Shown here: in pieces, positions 16,552-25,803 of the stretch
How the letters are laid out: each line of letters begins with the position of its first letter
Numbering within the stretch: position 1 is the stretch's first letter
Assembly (NCBI RefSeq): GCF_007995065.1
Contig: NZ_VOQR01000001.1
Coordinates: 189,001 to 253,000 of the forward strand
Source: Sphingomonas ginsenosidivorax
GTDB taxonomy: Bacteria > Pseudomonadota > Alphaproteobacteria > Sphingomonadales > Sphingomonadaceae
Reading direction: 5' to 3'
DNA: 64,000 nt
The notes under the pieces: model-generated
Database searches by the model: none
What the model was told of the DNA's origin: nothing
The model's input: only the letters and a program-made list of their open reading frames with translations
Position numbers and translations under genes: made by a program

Positions 16552-17979
16552 TTAGCGTACCGAGTTCGGGCCGGCACCGCGGGCGGGACCACGGCCGCCG
16601 CCGCCAGCCGGGCGACTGCCGCCCTGACCACCGGGACGGCCGCCGCCCTGCGAACGACCGCCGCCGCCGCCCTGGCCACCGCCCTGGCCGCCACGGCTCG
16701 CGCCGGCATAGTTGCGGCCGGTGCTGCCGGTCGCGCGCGGTGCATGCGTCGCGCGCGGACGTGCCGGATCGCGCGGACGGTCGATCCGGACCTCGGGGTC
16801 GGCGCCCATCGTCTTGACGCGCGTCGCCTTGATCTGGTTCGACAGGTTGACGAAGTCCTCGGGCAGCGGACGCACCGTGACCTTCTGGCGCGTGATCCGC
16901 TCGATGTCGCGCAGATAGGCCTTCTCGTCATCCGCGCAGAACGCGACGGCGATGCCGCTGGCGCCCGCACGCGCGGTGCGGCCGATGCGGTGGACATACT
17001 GCTCGGCGACGTTGGGCAGCTCGAAGTTGATGACGTGGCTGACGCCCGAGACGTCGATGCCGCGCGCGGCGATGTCGGTCGCGATCAGGACCTTGACCTT
17101 GCCCTGCTTGAACTCGCCGAGCGCACGCTCGCGCTGGCCCTGGCTCTTGTTGCCGTGGATCGCGTTCGAGGCGATGCCGTTGCCCGCGAGCAGCTTCACG
17201 ACGCGGTCGGCGCCATGCTTGGTGCGCGTGAAGACCAGCGCGCGGTCGATCGCCGGATCGCCCAGCGTGATCGTCAGCAATGCCTGCTTCTCGGACTGGT
17301 TGCAGAAGGTGACATACTGGTCGACGCGCTCGGCGGTCGTCGCCGCAGGCTTCACCGACACCGTCTTCGGCTCGTGCAGGAACTGCGAGGCGAGGTCGCG
17401 GATCGCGGTCGGCATCGTCGCCGAGAAGAACAGCGTCTGGCGCTTCTTGGGCAGCATGCGGACGATCTTCTTCAGCGCGTGGATGAAGCCCAGGTCCATC
17501 ATCTGGTCGGCTTCGTCGAGCACGAGGATCTCGATCATCGACAGGTTGCAGAAGCCCTGCTCGATCAGGTCGATCAGGCGGCCCGGCGTGGCGACGAGGA
17601 TGTCGACGCCGCGGCTGAGGTCCTGGCGGTTCTTGTTGATGCTGGTGCCGCCGAACACGGTGGTCACCGACATCTTGCTGAACTGGCCGTAGGCGCGCGC
17701 GCTGTCGGCGATCTGGCTGGCGAGTTCGCGCGTCGGCGCGAGCACCAGCATGCGGCAATGCGTCGGCAGGACGCGCTTCTGGGTTTCGGTCAGGCGCTGG
17801 ATCGAGGGGAGCACGAACGCGGCGGTCTTGCCGGTGCCGGTCTGCGCGATGCCGAGCAGGTCGCCGCCCTCGAGCAGGATCGGGATCGACTGCGCCTGGA
17901 TCGGCGTCGGCTCGGTATAGCCCTTGGCTTCGAGCGCACGGACGAGGGGCTCGGCGAGGCCGAGGTTTGCGAATGACAT
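16552..17979 (-). CDS. DEAD-box ATP-dependent RNA helicase (RhlE type)
   Basis: The 475-residue protein contains all superfamily 2 motifs in order: Q motif (YTEPTPIQAQSIP), AQTGTGKT (Walker A), PTRELA, GG, TPGR, DEAD, SAT, then ARGIDV and HRIGRTARAG in the second RecA domain. Such helicases unwind short RNA duplexes in ribosome assembly and RNA decay, and are often cold-induced. After about residue 395 there is a basic, Gly/Arg/Gln-rich tail (repeated GGQGGG, GGRP) typical of RhlE proteins and probably RNA-binding. The ATG at 17979 (MSFANLGLAEPLVRALEAKG) fits the family; the frame is open 17 codons further. The upstream 200 bases leave room for a long 5' leader. Confidence 0.92.
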   Translation of the reverse strand: MSFANLGLAEPLVRALEAKGYTEPTPIQAQSIPILLEGGDLLGIAQTGTGKTAAFVLPSIQRLTETQKRVLPTHCRMLVLAPTRELASQIADSARAYGQFSKMSVTTVFGGTSINKNRQDLSRGVDILVATPGRLIDLIEQGFCNLSMIEILVLDEADQMMDLGFIHALKKIVRMLPKKRQTLFFSATMPTAIRDLASQFLHEPKTVSVKPAATTAERVDQYVTFCNQSEKQALLTITLGDPAIDRALVFTRTKHGADRVVKLLAGNGIASNAIHGNKSQGQRERALGEFKQGKVKVLIATDIAARGIDVSGVSHVINFELPNVAEQYVHRIGRTARAGASGIAVAFCADDEKAYLRDIERITRQKVTVRPLPEDFVNLSNQIKATRVKTMGADPEVRIDRPRDPARPRATHAPRATGSTGRNYAGASRGGQGGGQGGGGGRSQGGGRPGGQGGSRPAGGGGRGPARGAGPNSVR

Positions 17980-18192
17980 ATATGGTCTCTCAATAGATGC
18001 CGGGCTCGCGAATCCACGAAGCGGACGCACGAGTGGCGGTGGTGTTTTGACACCCCGCGTGAAAAGGGAAGCCCGTTGGAATCGACCGAGGCGGAGCTTG
18101 AACCGATTAAGGTCCGATCACGCTGCATGACGCCTCGATGAGCGCCAGATGCGCCCCGCCGCCCAAAATGTCAAGGTGCCGGGCGGCCAGCG

Positions 18193-18927
18193 CTACCGCC
18201 GCATGAGCTCCAGGTGCAGATACCGCTCGTTGAACTCCGCCGCGTCGCGCAGCGCCGGCCAGTCGACGACGTTGACCTGACGCTTGCGCCGGACGATCAG
18301 TCCGTCGGTCTCGAGCGCCTTGAGCACCCGGTTCACGTGCACCGGCGTCAGGCCCAGCGCGTCGCCCAGCTGCTCCTGCGTCATCGGTAGGTCGTACGCG
18401 CGCGTCGCCCCTACCGCCGACGTCTTCAGCCGCACGCAGAACTCGCACAGCAGATGCGCCATCCGCGTCTTCGCGTTGCGGCGGCCGATGTTGAGCAGCC
18501 ACTCGCGGTGGATCGATGCCTCGACAAGTGCGTCGATCCACAGCGCCTGGTTCACCGCGGGATAGGTTTCGGCCAGGTCGCGCAGCGCCGGGATCATGAT
18601 CTCCGCGACCGTGATCCGCGTCAGCGCCTGAATATCGTGGTCCGATTCCTCGATATACAGGTTCTGCACGTCGATGAACTCGCCGGGCATCAGGATCGAC
18701 ACGATCTCGCGCTCGCCATTGGGCGTCAGCTTCTGGCGATAGGCGAACCCGTCGACGATGAACGCGCAACGTTGCGGCCGCTGGCCTTCGCGCAGCAGAT
18801 AGGTCGACGGTTCGAGCGTGCGGATCTTGATAGCAAGACTCGCGATCTTTTCGCGCGCTTCGCTGGGTAGTTCGACCCGCAATGCAAATCTTCTGACGAT
18901 ATGTTCAATGACGGTGGAAATGTCCAC
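18193..18927 (-). CDS. Crp/Fnr-family transcriptional regulator, non-canonical effector pocket
   Basis: The 244-residue protein has a cyclic-nucleotide-binding-like beta-roll (about 25-130) and a C-terminal winged helix with PMTQEQLGDALGLTPVHVNRVLKALE (about 180-205). In the effector pocket the PGEFIDVQNLY segment occupies the place of the CRP phosphate-binding cassette, but the Arg-Ser pair that holds cAMP is replaced (HDIQALTRITVAE), and there is no N-terminal Cys cluster as in FNR. It therefore probably senses something other than cAMP or oxygen via Fe-S. Such regulators are numerous in sphingomonads. The intergenic DNA to 19040 is AT-rich for this genome and should hold its promoter. Confidence 0.85.
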   Translation of the reverse strand: MDISTVIEHIVRRFALRVELPSEAREKIASLAIKIRTLEPSTYLLREGQRPQRCAFIVDGFAYRQKLTPNGEREIVSILMPGEFIDVQNLYIEESDHDIQALTRITVAEIMIPALRDLAETYPAVNQALWIDALVEASIHREWLLNIGRRNAKTRMAHLLCEFCVRLKTSAVGATRAYDLPMTQEQLGDALGLTPVHVNRVLKALETDGLIVRRKRQVNVVDWPALRDAAEFNERYLHLELMRR

Positions 18928-19040
18928 GTGGTCGCTCCGCTTCTGGGGCGGGGAGCATTAGTTTCTCACTGTCGCCATGCCTTGACTAGCGCGCCGGTGA
19001 TTTCGTTACCTTATCCTACGATTGCTGATCTTAAACCAAT

Positions 19041-19283
19041 CTATGTTGCCTCGGCCGCCGGTTTTTCTGCGCTGACGACGACGGTGAGCAGTACCGTCCT
19101 CGCTTCGTCGACCACGGTCACTTTGAATCGCGATCCATCCCAAACGAGTTCGGGATGATCGCGCAGATAGTCGCCCGCGAAGATCACGGCCTGCGCGCGC
19201 GCCTCGTCGGCGTCGGCCAGGTCCGTTCCCTCGCGGTCCTCGTCATGCTGATGGTTGTCGGAATTGAAGTAATATCGTGGCAT
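19041..19283 (-). CDS. DUF6894 domain small protein
   Basis: The 80-residue protein starts MPRYYFNSDNHQHDEDREGTDL, the hallmark of DUF6894: a short beta-strand PRYYF, then an acidic 'D-x-EG-x-DL' turn, then a helix rich in ARAQAVIFAGDYLRD. The family is widespread in Rhizobiales and Sphingomonadales and has no known function. The start at 19283 is preferred over an upstream one at 19322 because it matches the family N-terminus. No operon partner is evident. Confidence 0.8.
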   Translation of the reverse strand: MPRYYFNSDNHQHDEDREGTDLADADEARAQAVIFAGDYLRDHPELVWDGSRFKVTVVDEARTVLLTVVVSAEKPAAEAT

Positions 19284-19355
19284 TCGTCGCTCCCCATCAC
19301 GGAAGGCTAACGATCCGGCCACGACGCCGCCCTTACCCAGATTAGAGTGTGAGGG

Positions 19356-20555
19356 TCATCCGTCCACAGATCGCACCAGTTCGATCGCGACCGCGGTCGC
19401 CTCGCCGCCGCCGATGCACAGCGCCGCGACGCCCTTGGTCAGTCCGCGCCGCTTCAGCGCGGCGACGATCGTCGCGATGATCCGCGCGCCGCTGGCGCCG
19501 ATCGGATGACCGAGCGCAGTCGCACCGCCGTTGACGTTCAGCTTGTCGCGCGGAATGCCGAGTTCGTGCATCGCGATCATCGCAACGGTCGCGAACGCTT
19601 CGTTCACTTCGAAAAGGTCGACCTCCTCCACGCTCCATCCGGCGCGGTCGAGCACCTTGCGGATCGCCGCGACCGGCGCGGTGGTGAACTTGGCCGGTTC
19701 GTGTGCGTGCGCGGCGGTCGCCACGATCACGGCCTCCTGGGTCAGCCCGAGCTGATCCGCGACGCTCGCCCGCGTCAGCACCAGTGCCGCCGCGCCGTCC
19801 GAGATCGAGGCCGAGGTCGCCGCGGTGATCGTGCCGTCCTTCGCGAAGGCGGGGCGCAGGCCGGGGATCTTCTCGGGCCTGGCCTTGCCCGGCTGTTCGT
19901 CCTCGCTGACGACGACGTCGCCGCCGCGGGTCTTGACGGTCACGGGCACGACCTCGTCGGCAAAGCCGCCGCCCGTCACCGCGGCGTTGGCCCGCTCGAG
20001 GCTCTCGATCGCGAAGGCATCCTGCGCGTCGCGCGTGAACTGGTATTCGCCGGCGGTGTCCTCGGCGAAGGCGCCCATCGGCTTGCCCTTGTCATAGGCG
20101 TCTTCGAGGCCGTCCATCATCATCGAATCCGAGACGACGTCATGGCCGATCCGCGCGCCCGAACGGTGCTTGGCGAGCAGGAACGGCGCGTTCGTCATGC
20201 TTTCCATACCGCCCGCGACGACGACGTCGACGGTGCCCGCCATCAGCGCCTCGGCCGCCATGATCGTCGCCTGCATGCCCGATCCGCACATCTTGTTGAT
20301 CGTGGTCGCCTCGACCGAGATCGGCAGGCCTGCACCGAGTGCGGCCTGCCGCGCCGGCGCCTGGCCCAGCCCCGCGGGGAGCACGCAGCCCATGTAGATC
20401 CGGTCGATCGCCGCCGGGTCGACGCCCGCGCGCTCGACCGCCGCGCGGACCGCGGTCGATCCGAGTTCGACGGCCGTGACGCCGGACAGCGCGCCTTGGA
20501 AGCCGCCCATCGGCGTACGGGCATAGCTGGCAATGATGATCGGGTCGGCGGTCAT
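19356..20555 (-). CDS. Acetyl-CoA C-acyltransferase (thiolase)
   Basis: This 399-residue thiolase condenses or cleaves acyl-CoAs, in acetoacetyl-CoA formation or fatty-acid and PHB metabolism. The nucleophilic Cys lies in TINKMCGSGMQA (about residue 89). The other catalytic motifs are NVNGGATALGHPIGASGAR (His near 353) and CIGGGEATAVAIE (Cys near 384). The sequence resembles short-chain acetyl-CoA acetyltransferases (PhaA/AtoB) more than FadA, but no pha or fad gene lies beside it to confirm the pathway. It is transcribed divergently from ruvA, with 170 bases between. Confidence 0.92.
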   Translation of the reverse strand: MTADPIIIASYARTPMGGFQGALSGVTAVELGSTAVRAAVERAGVDPAAIDRIYMGCVLPAGLGQAPARQAALGAGLPISVEATTINKMCGSGMQATIMAAEALMAGTVDVVVAGGMESMTNAPFLLAKHRSGARIGHDVVSDSMMMDGLEDAYDKGKPMGAFAEDTAGEYQFTRDAQDAFAIESLERANAAVTGGGFADEVVPVTVKTRGGDVVVSEDEQPGKARPEKIPGLRPAFAKDGTITAATSASISDGAAALVLTRASVADQLGLTQEAVIVATAAHAHEPAKFTTAPVAAIRKVLDRAGWSVEEVDLFEVNEAFATVAMIAMHELGIPRDKLNVNGGATALGHPIGASGARIIATIVAALKRRGLTKGVAALCIGGGEATAVAIELVRSVDG

Positions 20556-20725
20556 GGCATATCCTCGGGAAACCGGTCGCGCGTCTGCGTCGCGAGCCGG
20601 ATGGCATTGGTGAAGCGCGGATATGGTGAATCCGGTCCGTCGGGTAAAGGCGACCGGAGAATAAGCTTCGGGTCCGACGCAGCCGACGGGGTGACGGCGC
20701 CCTCCCTTTGTTCTACTCCGGGCTG

Positions 20726-21322
20726 ATGATCGCGCATCTCAAAGGACGTCTGGATTCCACTGGAATCGATCATGCCGTGATCGATGTCGGCGGCGTCGGC
20801 TATCTGGTCGGCGCCTCCGCGCGGACGCTCGCGGCGCTGGGGCCGATCGGCGAGGCGGCGACCGTCTTCACCGAGATGCTGGTATCGGAGGACTCGATCC
20901 GGCTGATGGGCTTTTCCAGCGGGTCGGAGCGCGACTGGTTCCGCTTGCTGACCGGCGTGCAAGGCGTCGGCGCGCGCGTCGCGCTGGCCATCCTGTCGGC
21001 GCTGGAGCCGAACGACCTCGCCCGTGCGATCGCCAGTGGCGACAAGGCGATGGTGGCCCGCGCGAACGGCGTCGGCCCGAAGCTGGCGCAGCGCATCGTC
21101 ATGGAGCTCAAGGACAAGACCGGCGGCATCGCGCTGGCACCCGGGGGCGTGGCGATGGCGCCTGCCGTGGGCGCGTCGGCCGATGCGGTCTCGGCGCTAC
21201 TCAACCTCGGGTTCCGCCCTGCCGAGGCGGCTAGCGCGGTCGCTGCCGCCGAAGAGGAACTGGGCACCGATGCCAGCCTCGACGCGCTGGTCCGCCTCGC
21301 GCTGCGCAAGGCCTCGAAGTGA
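20726..21322 (+). CDS. ruvA: Holliday junction branch migration protein RuvA
   Basis: RuvA binds four-way DNA junctions and loads the RuvB motors. The 198-residue protein has the N-terminal OB fold ([17 protein letters not shown]), two helix-hairpin-helix motifs ([20 protein letters not shown] and [19 protein letters not shown]) and a C-terminal RuvB-binding domain ([16 protein letters not shown]). The ATG at 20726 is standard; an upstream TTG in frame is unlikely. Its stop overlaps the ruvB start (GTGA, 21319-21322). Confidence 0.96.
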   Translation: MIAHLKGRLDSTGIDHAVIDVGGVGYLVGASARTLAALGPIGEAATVFTEMLVSEDSIRLMGFSSGSERDWFRLLTGVQGVGARVALAILSALEPNDLARAIASGDKAMVARANGVGPKLAQRIVMELKDKTGGIALAPGGVAMAPAVGASADAVSALLNLGFRPAEAASAVAAAEEELGTDASLDALVRLALRKASK

Positions 21323-22341
21323 GCGACAGTCGCATCCTCGACGCCGCGCGCCGTCCCGAGGACGTCGATGCCGCGCTCCGCCCCAAGACGCTCGACGATT
21401 TCGTCGGGCAGAAGGCCGCCCGCGAAAATCTCCGCGTGTTCATCCAGGCGGCCAAGAACCGCGGCGACGCGCTCGACCATGTGCTGTTCTTCGGCCCGCC
21501 GGGTCTCGGCAAGACCACGCTCGCGCAGATCGTCGCGCGCGAGATGGGCGTCGGCTTCCGCGCCACCTCGGGGCCGGTGATCGCGAAGCAGGGCGACCTC
21601 GCTGCGCTGCTGACCAATCTCGAGGATGGCGACGTGCTGTTCATCGACGAGATCCACCGGCTCCAGCCCGCGGTCGAGGAGGTGCTCTACCCGGCGATGG
21701 AGGATCGCGCGCTCGACCTGATGATCGGCGAGGGGCCGAGCGCGCGCAGCGTCCGTATCGACCTGCCGCGCTTCACGCTGGTCGGCGCGACGACGCGACA
21801 GGGCTTGCTGACTACGCCGCTGCGCGACCGGTTCGGCATCCCCGTGCGGCTGCAATTCTATACGGTCGAGGAACTCACGCGCGTCGTCACGCGTGCTGCG
21901 GGGCTGCTCGGCCTCGCCATCGCCCCCGACGGCGCGGTCGAGATCGCGCGGCGTGCGCGGGGTACGCCGCGCATTGCCGGTCGGCTGCTGCGCCGCGTGC
22001 GCGATTTTGCGGACGTCGCGGGGCACGCCCTCGTTGACTGCAAGGCGGCGGATGCCGCGCTGACCAGGCTCGAGGTCGATTCGCTCGGGCTCGACGCGAT
22101 GGACCGGCGCTACCTGATGATGATCGCCGACATCTATCGCGGCGGCCCCGTTGGCGTGGAAACGCTCGCTGCAGGCCTCAGCGAACCGCGCGACACGATC
22201 GAGGAAGTGATCGAGCCCTATCTGATCCAGCTCGGCCTCGTCGCCCGTACCGCACGCGGGCGCTGCTTGAACGCGGGCGGCTGGAAGCATCTGGGGCTCA
22301 ATCCGCCCGCCGGCGCGCAGGACGGGTTGTTCGATGCCTGA
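21319..22341 (+). CDS. ruvB: Holliday junction branch migration helicase RuvB
   Basis: This 340-residue AAA+ motor drives branch migration at junctions held by RuvA. It has Walker [10 protein letters not shown] (about 56-64), Walker B LFIDEIHR (about 106), sensor 1 GATTR, the arginine finger region DRFG, and a C-terminal winged helix. It starts at a GTG within the ruvA stop overlap. No ruvC gene is present here; in many alphaproteobacteria it lies immediately upstream of ruvA, so its absence is worth noting. Confidence 0.96.
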   Translation: MSDSRILDAARRPEDVDAALRPKTLDDFVGQKAARENLRVFIQAAKNRGDALDHVLFFGPPGLGKTTLAQIVAREMGVGFRATSGPVIAKQGDLAALLTNLEDGDVLFIDEIHRLQPAVEEVLYPAMEDRALDLMIGEGPSARSVRIDLPRFTLVGATTRQGLLTTPLRDRFGIPVRLQFYTVEELTRVVTRAAGLLGLAIAPDGAVEIARRARGTPRIAGRLLRRVRDFADVAGHALVDCKAADAALTRLEVDSLGLDAMDRRYLMMIADIYRGGPVGVETLAAGLSEPRDTIEEVIEPYLIQLGLVARTARGRCLNAGGWKHLGLNPPAGAQDGLFDA

Positions 22342-22420
22342 GCGTGCAAGCGCGTCGGCTTCCGACCGACCTAGCTTTTGTTGCGTGGCACCCAAGCCTT
22401 CGACCTGCTAGCCAACGCGC

Positions 22421-24694
22421 ATGCCCGTTTCGGCCGCCGCCTCCGCCCGCGAGATCCTGACTCGCCTCCACGACGTGATGGCGGCGCGGACGACCGCGCA
22501 GATGAAACTCAATTCGGTCGTCGCGATCATCGGCGAGGCGATCCACAGCGAAGTCTGCTCGATCTACCTGCTGCGCGAGGGCGTGCTCGAACTCTACGCC
22601 ACGCGCGGGCTCGATCAGGGCGCGGTGCACGTCACCAAGCTGGCGCTGGGCGAAGGGCTGGTCGGCACGATCGCGCAGCGGGTCGAAGTGCTCAACCTCG
22701 ACGAGGCCGCGAGCCATCCCGACTTCGCCTACAAGCCCGAGACCGGCGAGGATCGCTTCCATAGTTTCGCCGGCGTGCCAATCATCCGCCGCGAACGCGC
22801 GGTTGGCGTTCTTGCGGTGCAGCATACCGACCGTCGCCGCTATGCGGATGTCGAGATCGAGGCGCTGCAGACCGTCGCGATGGTCTTGTCGGAACTGATC
22901 GCCAATGCCGGGCTGATCGACGCGACCGGCGGGGGCACCGACCGGCCGCAATCGACCGCGGCGATGCGGATTCCGGGGCAGAAGCTCGTCGACGGCATGG
23001 GCGCGGGCTATGCGGTGTTCCACCAGCCGCGCATCCATATCGAGCACACCGTCGCCGAGGATATCGATGCCGAACGGCACCGTGTCTATGCGGCGTTCGA
23101 CAAGATGCGCGAAGGCATCGACCGCATGACCCGCGAGGCCGAATTCGGCGTCGGCGGCGAGCATGAGGAGGTGCTCGCGACCTACAAGATGTTCGCCTAC
23201 GACGAGGGCTGGGCGCGGCGCATCAACGAGGCGATCGATTCCGGGCTGACCGCGGAAGCGGCGATCGAGCGCGTCCAGCAACGCACGCGCCAGCGGATGC
23301 GCCAGATCGACGATCCGCTGCTCGCCGATCGCATGCACGACCTGGAGGACCTGTCGAACCGGCTGATCCGCATCGTCTCTGGCCAGATGGGGACGGCGGC
23401 GCAGGTCGGGCTGCGACAGGACACGATCCTGATCGCGCGCAACCTCGGGCCCGCCGAACTGCTGGAATATGACCGCCGCCGGCTGAAGGGCGTGGTGCTG
23501 GAGGAGGGCTCGCTGACCGCGCACGTGACCATCGTCGCGCGTGCGATGGGCGTGCCGGTGCTGGGCCGCGTCCGCGACGTCCGCCGGCTGATCGCGGAAG
23601 GGGACCTGCTGCTGCTCGATGTCAGCGACGGCACCGTCTTCGCGCGGCCCAACAGCGGCATCGAGGAATCGTTCGAGGCGCGGCTCGCGCTGCGCCAGAA
23701 GCGCAAGGCGGCGTTCGCGGCGTTGCGCGACGTGCCACCCGTGACGAAGGACGGCCATCGCCTGACGCTGATGGTCAACGCCGGCCTACGCGACGACGTC
23801 GCCGCGCTCGACGTCACCGGCGCCGACGGCATCGGGCTGTTCCGCACCGAATTCCAGTTTCTCGTCTCGGCGACATTGCCGCAGCGCGAGCGCCAGCAGC
23901 GGCTGTATCGCGAAGTGCTCGACGTCGCGGGCGATCGGCCGGTGATCTTCCGCACCGTCGATATCGGCGGCGACAAGGCGCTGCCCTATCTCCACAAGAC
24001 CGATGCCGAGGAAGAGAATCCGGCAATGGGCTGGCGCGCGCTGCGGCTCGGGCTGGAACGCGACGGGCTTATGAAGGTCCAGGCGCGCGCCTTGCTGGAG
24101 GCGGCGTCGGGGCGGACCCTGAACGTGATGTTCCCGATGGTCAGCGAGCCCTGGGAGTTCGACGAAGCCCGCGCGCTGTTCGAGGACCAGCGCGCCTGGA
24201 TGAACAGGCGGGGGCGGCAGATGCCGATCGAGATCCGCTATGGTGCGATGCTCGAGGTGCCCGCGCTCGCCGAGCAGCTCGACATCCTGTTGCCGCGCAT
24301 CCAGTTCCTGTCGATCGGCACCAACGACCTGACGCAGTTCCTGTTCGCCGCCGATCGCGCCAATCCCAAGCTCGCCGAGCGCTACGACTGGCTGAGCCCG
24401 TCGATCCTGCGCTTCCTCGCGCGGGTGGTGGGTCCGACACGCGCGGCCGGGGTCGACCTGGCGGTATGTGGCGAGATGGGCGGTCGGCCGCTCGAGGCGA
24501 TGGCGCTGATCGGGCTCGGGATCGATCGCCTGTCGATCACGCCGGCGGCGGTCGGCCCGATCAAGGCGATGGTCCGCAGCCTCGATCGCAGCGCGGTGAC
24601 CAGCTTCATGACGGGGCTGCTCGCCGATCCGCCGCGCGACATGCGCGGGGCGCTGACCGACTGGGCGTTGCAAAACGGCGTTGAACTGACCTGA
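22421..24694 (+). CDS. ptsP: Phosphoenolpyruvate-protein phosphotransferase PtsP (EI-Ntr)
   Basis: The 757-residue protein is the first enzyme of the nitrogen-type phosphotransferase system, moving phosphate from PEP to NPr. It has an N-terminal GAF domain (about 15-165; CSIYLLREGVLELYATRGL), as in other EI-Ntr proteins, followed by the EI four-helix/His domain with the phosphorylated His368 in LTAHVTIVARAMGVP. The PEP-binding barrel follows, with GIGLFRTEFQFL, FPMVSEPWEFDEA and the active-site cysteine in DLAVCGEMGGRP. Alphaproteobacterial PtsP often senses glutamine through GAF and affects carbon storage and envelope traits. NPr and EIIA-Ntr genes are not in the window. A 16-base palindrome lies just after the stop. 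Confidence 0.95.
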   Translation: MPVSAAASAREILTRLHDVMAARTTAQMKLNSVVAIIGEAIHSEVCSIYLLREGVLELYATRGLDQGAVHVTKLALGEGLVGTIAQRVEVLNLDEAASHPDFAYKPETGEDRFHSFAGVPIIRRERAVGVLAVQHTDRRRYADVEIEALQTVAMVLSELIANAGLIDATGGGTDRPQSTAAMRIPGQKLVDGMGAGYAVFHQPRIHIEHTVAEDIDAERHRVYAAFDKMREGIDRMTREAEFGVGGEHEEVLATYKMFAYDEGWARRINEAIDSGLTAEAAIERVQQRTRQRMRQIDDPLLADRMHDLEDLSNRLIRIVSGQMGTAAQVGLRQDTILIARNLGPAELLEYDRRRLKGVVLEEGSLTAHVTIVARAMGVPVLGRVRDVRRLIAEGDLLLLDVSDGTVFARPNSGIEESFEARLALRQKRKAAFAALRDVPPVTKDGHRLTLMVNAGLRDDVAALDVTGADGIGLFRTEFQFLVSATLPQRERQQRLYREVLDVAGDRPVIFRTVDIGGDKALPYLHKTDAEEENPAMGWRALRLGLERDGLMKVQARALLEAASGRTLNVMFPMVSEPWEFDEARALFEDQRAWMNRRGRQMPIEIRYGAMLEVPALAEQLDILLPRIQFLSIGTNDLTQFLFAADRANPKLAERYDWLSPSILRFLARVVGPTRAAGVDLAVCGEMGGRPLEAMALIGLGIDRLSITPAAVGPIKAMVRSLDRSAVTSFMTGLLADPPRDMRGALTDWALQNGVELT

Positions 24695-24695
24695 G

Positions 24696-24711
24696 CCGAT
24701 CGCGCGATCGG
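24696..24711. repeat. Perfect 16-base palindrome after ptsP
   Basis: CCGATCGCGCGATCGG lies one base after the ptsP stop and is fully self-complementary. It could form a hairpin at the mRNA end; no T-run follows, so it is not a classical intrinsic terminator. Confidence 0.5.
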
Positions 24712-24799
24712 ACGCGAGCGCGTTGACACCGGTTAGGGCCTCTGTGACATGGGAACCCAAGCCAGGGCCAACCCGGACGGCCCGCATGCGGAGACGAGA

Positions 24800-25735
24800 A
24801 TGGACGAGGTCGAAACCGGGCACCCTGCGGCACCGGCGCACCCCGAACGTGCCGGCGACGTGCTCCGTGTCGCTCGCGAGGCGCAGGGTCTGACGCTTGC
24901 CGATGTGGCGGCGCGCACGCGCGTCCCGCTGCGGCATCTGGAGGCGATCGACGCATCGGATTATGCCGGCCTGCCGTCGCCGACCTATGCGGTCGGCTTC
25001 GGGCGGGCCTATGCACGCGCGATCGGCGCGGACGAGGTGCGCGTCGCGCAGATGGTCCGCGACGACGTCGCCAAGCTCGGTCGGCGCACACCGGAATACG
25101 AACCCTATACGATGACCGACCCCGCCCGCGTGCCCTCGCGCGGGGTGGCCGTCGTCGCGCTCGGCCTCGCGCTCGCGGTGCTGGTCCTGGTCGGGCTGTG
25201 GTATGGCACCGACTGGTTCCGCGCAGGCGACACCGGCGGCGCGAGCGGCCCGGCGACGGTCGCCACGGTGCCGGCTCCCGCCGTCTCGGTCGCCGTGCCG
25301 AAGCCGGTTGCGCCGACCGGCGGGCAGGTGACGCTGGCCGCAACCGACGAAGTCTGGATGCGGGTCTACGACGCGGACGACAAGACGCTCTACCTCGGCA
25401 CGATGAAGCCGGGCGAGAAGTACGACGTGCCCGCAGGCGCGAAGGACCCGATGATCAACGTCGGCCGGCCCGACAAGCTGACGGTGACGCTGAACGGCGC
25501 GAACGTGCCGCCGCTCGGTACCGGCGAACGTGCGATCAAGGACGTCAAGGTCGGACCCGAAGCGATCGCCGCACGGCTGTCCGGCGCGACGGTCTCGCAG
25601 GCGGAACCCGCGCGGAGCCCGGCGGCATCGAGCGGCGCTCGCTCCGAGCGCAATCGGTCGAGGCCGCGTCGCGTCCTGACCGAGACCCAGCGCGCCAACC
25701 TGCAATCTGCCGCCAACCCGCCGCCCGCCCCTTAA
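24800..25735 (+). CDS. RodZ-like helix-turn-helix membrane protein with DUF4115
   Basis: The 311-residue protein has a cytoplasmic HTH of the Cro/RodZ type (about 20-85: VLRVAREAQGLTLADVAART, then LRHLEAIDASDYAGLPSPTY), one membrane helix (about 115-135) and a periplasmic beta domain (about 175-255, DUF4115) ending in a basic, Ala-rich tail. In E. coli RodZ links MreB filaments to the elongation machinery and sets rod shape. The ATG at 24800 has GGAG six bases upstream; an in-frame ATG at 24749 lacks such a site and would lie against a TTGACA-like element at 24723. It precedes the cpoB-like gene on the same strand. Confidence 0.85.
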   Translation: MDEVETGHPAAPAHPERAGDVLRVAREAQGLTLADVAARTRVPLRHLEAIDASDYAGLPSPTYAVGFGRAYARAIGADEVRVAQMVRDDVAKLGRRTPEYEPYTMTDPARVPSRGVAVVALGLALAVLVLVGLWYGTDWFRAGDTGGASGPATVATVPAPAVSVAVPKPVAPTGGQVTLAATDEVWMRVYDADDKTLYLGTMKPGEKYDVPAGAKDPMINVGRPDKLTVTLNGANVPPLGTGERAIKDVKVGPEAIAARLSGATVSQAEPARSPAASSGARSERNRSRPRRVLTETQRANLQSAANPPPAP

Positions 25736-25803
25736 GGCTGGCGACAGGATCACTGTTGCAGCTATACGGTGCCAATTAACCACTGCACCGGGGGGTGTCG
25801 CCC

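Noticed and set aside
24749..24799. Upstream ATG start for the RodZ-like gene
   Set aside because: There is no ribosome-binding sequence before 24749, while GGAG precedes the ATG at 24800 at a good distance.
23786..25783. 665-codon minus-strand frame across ptsP and the RodZ-like gene
   Set aside because: Both plus-strand genes show intact motifs; the frame has shadow composition.
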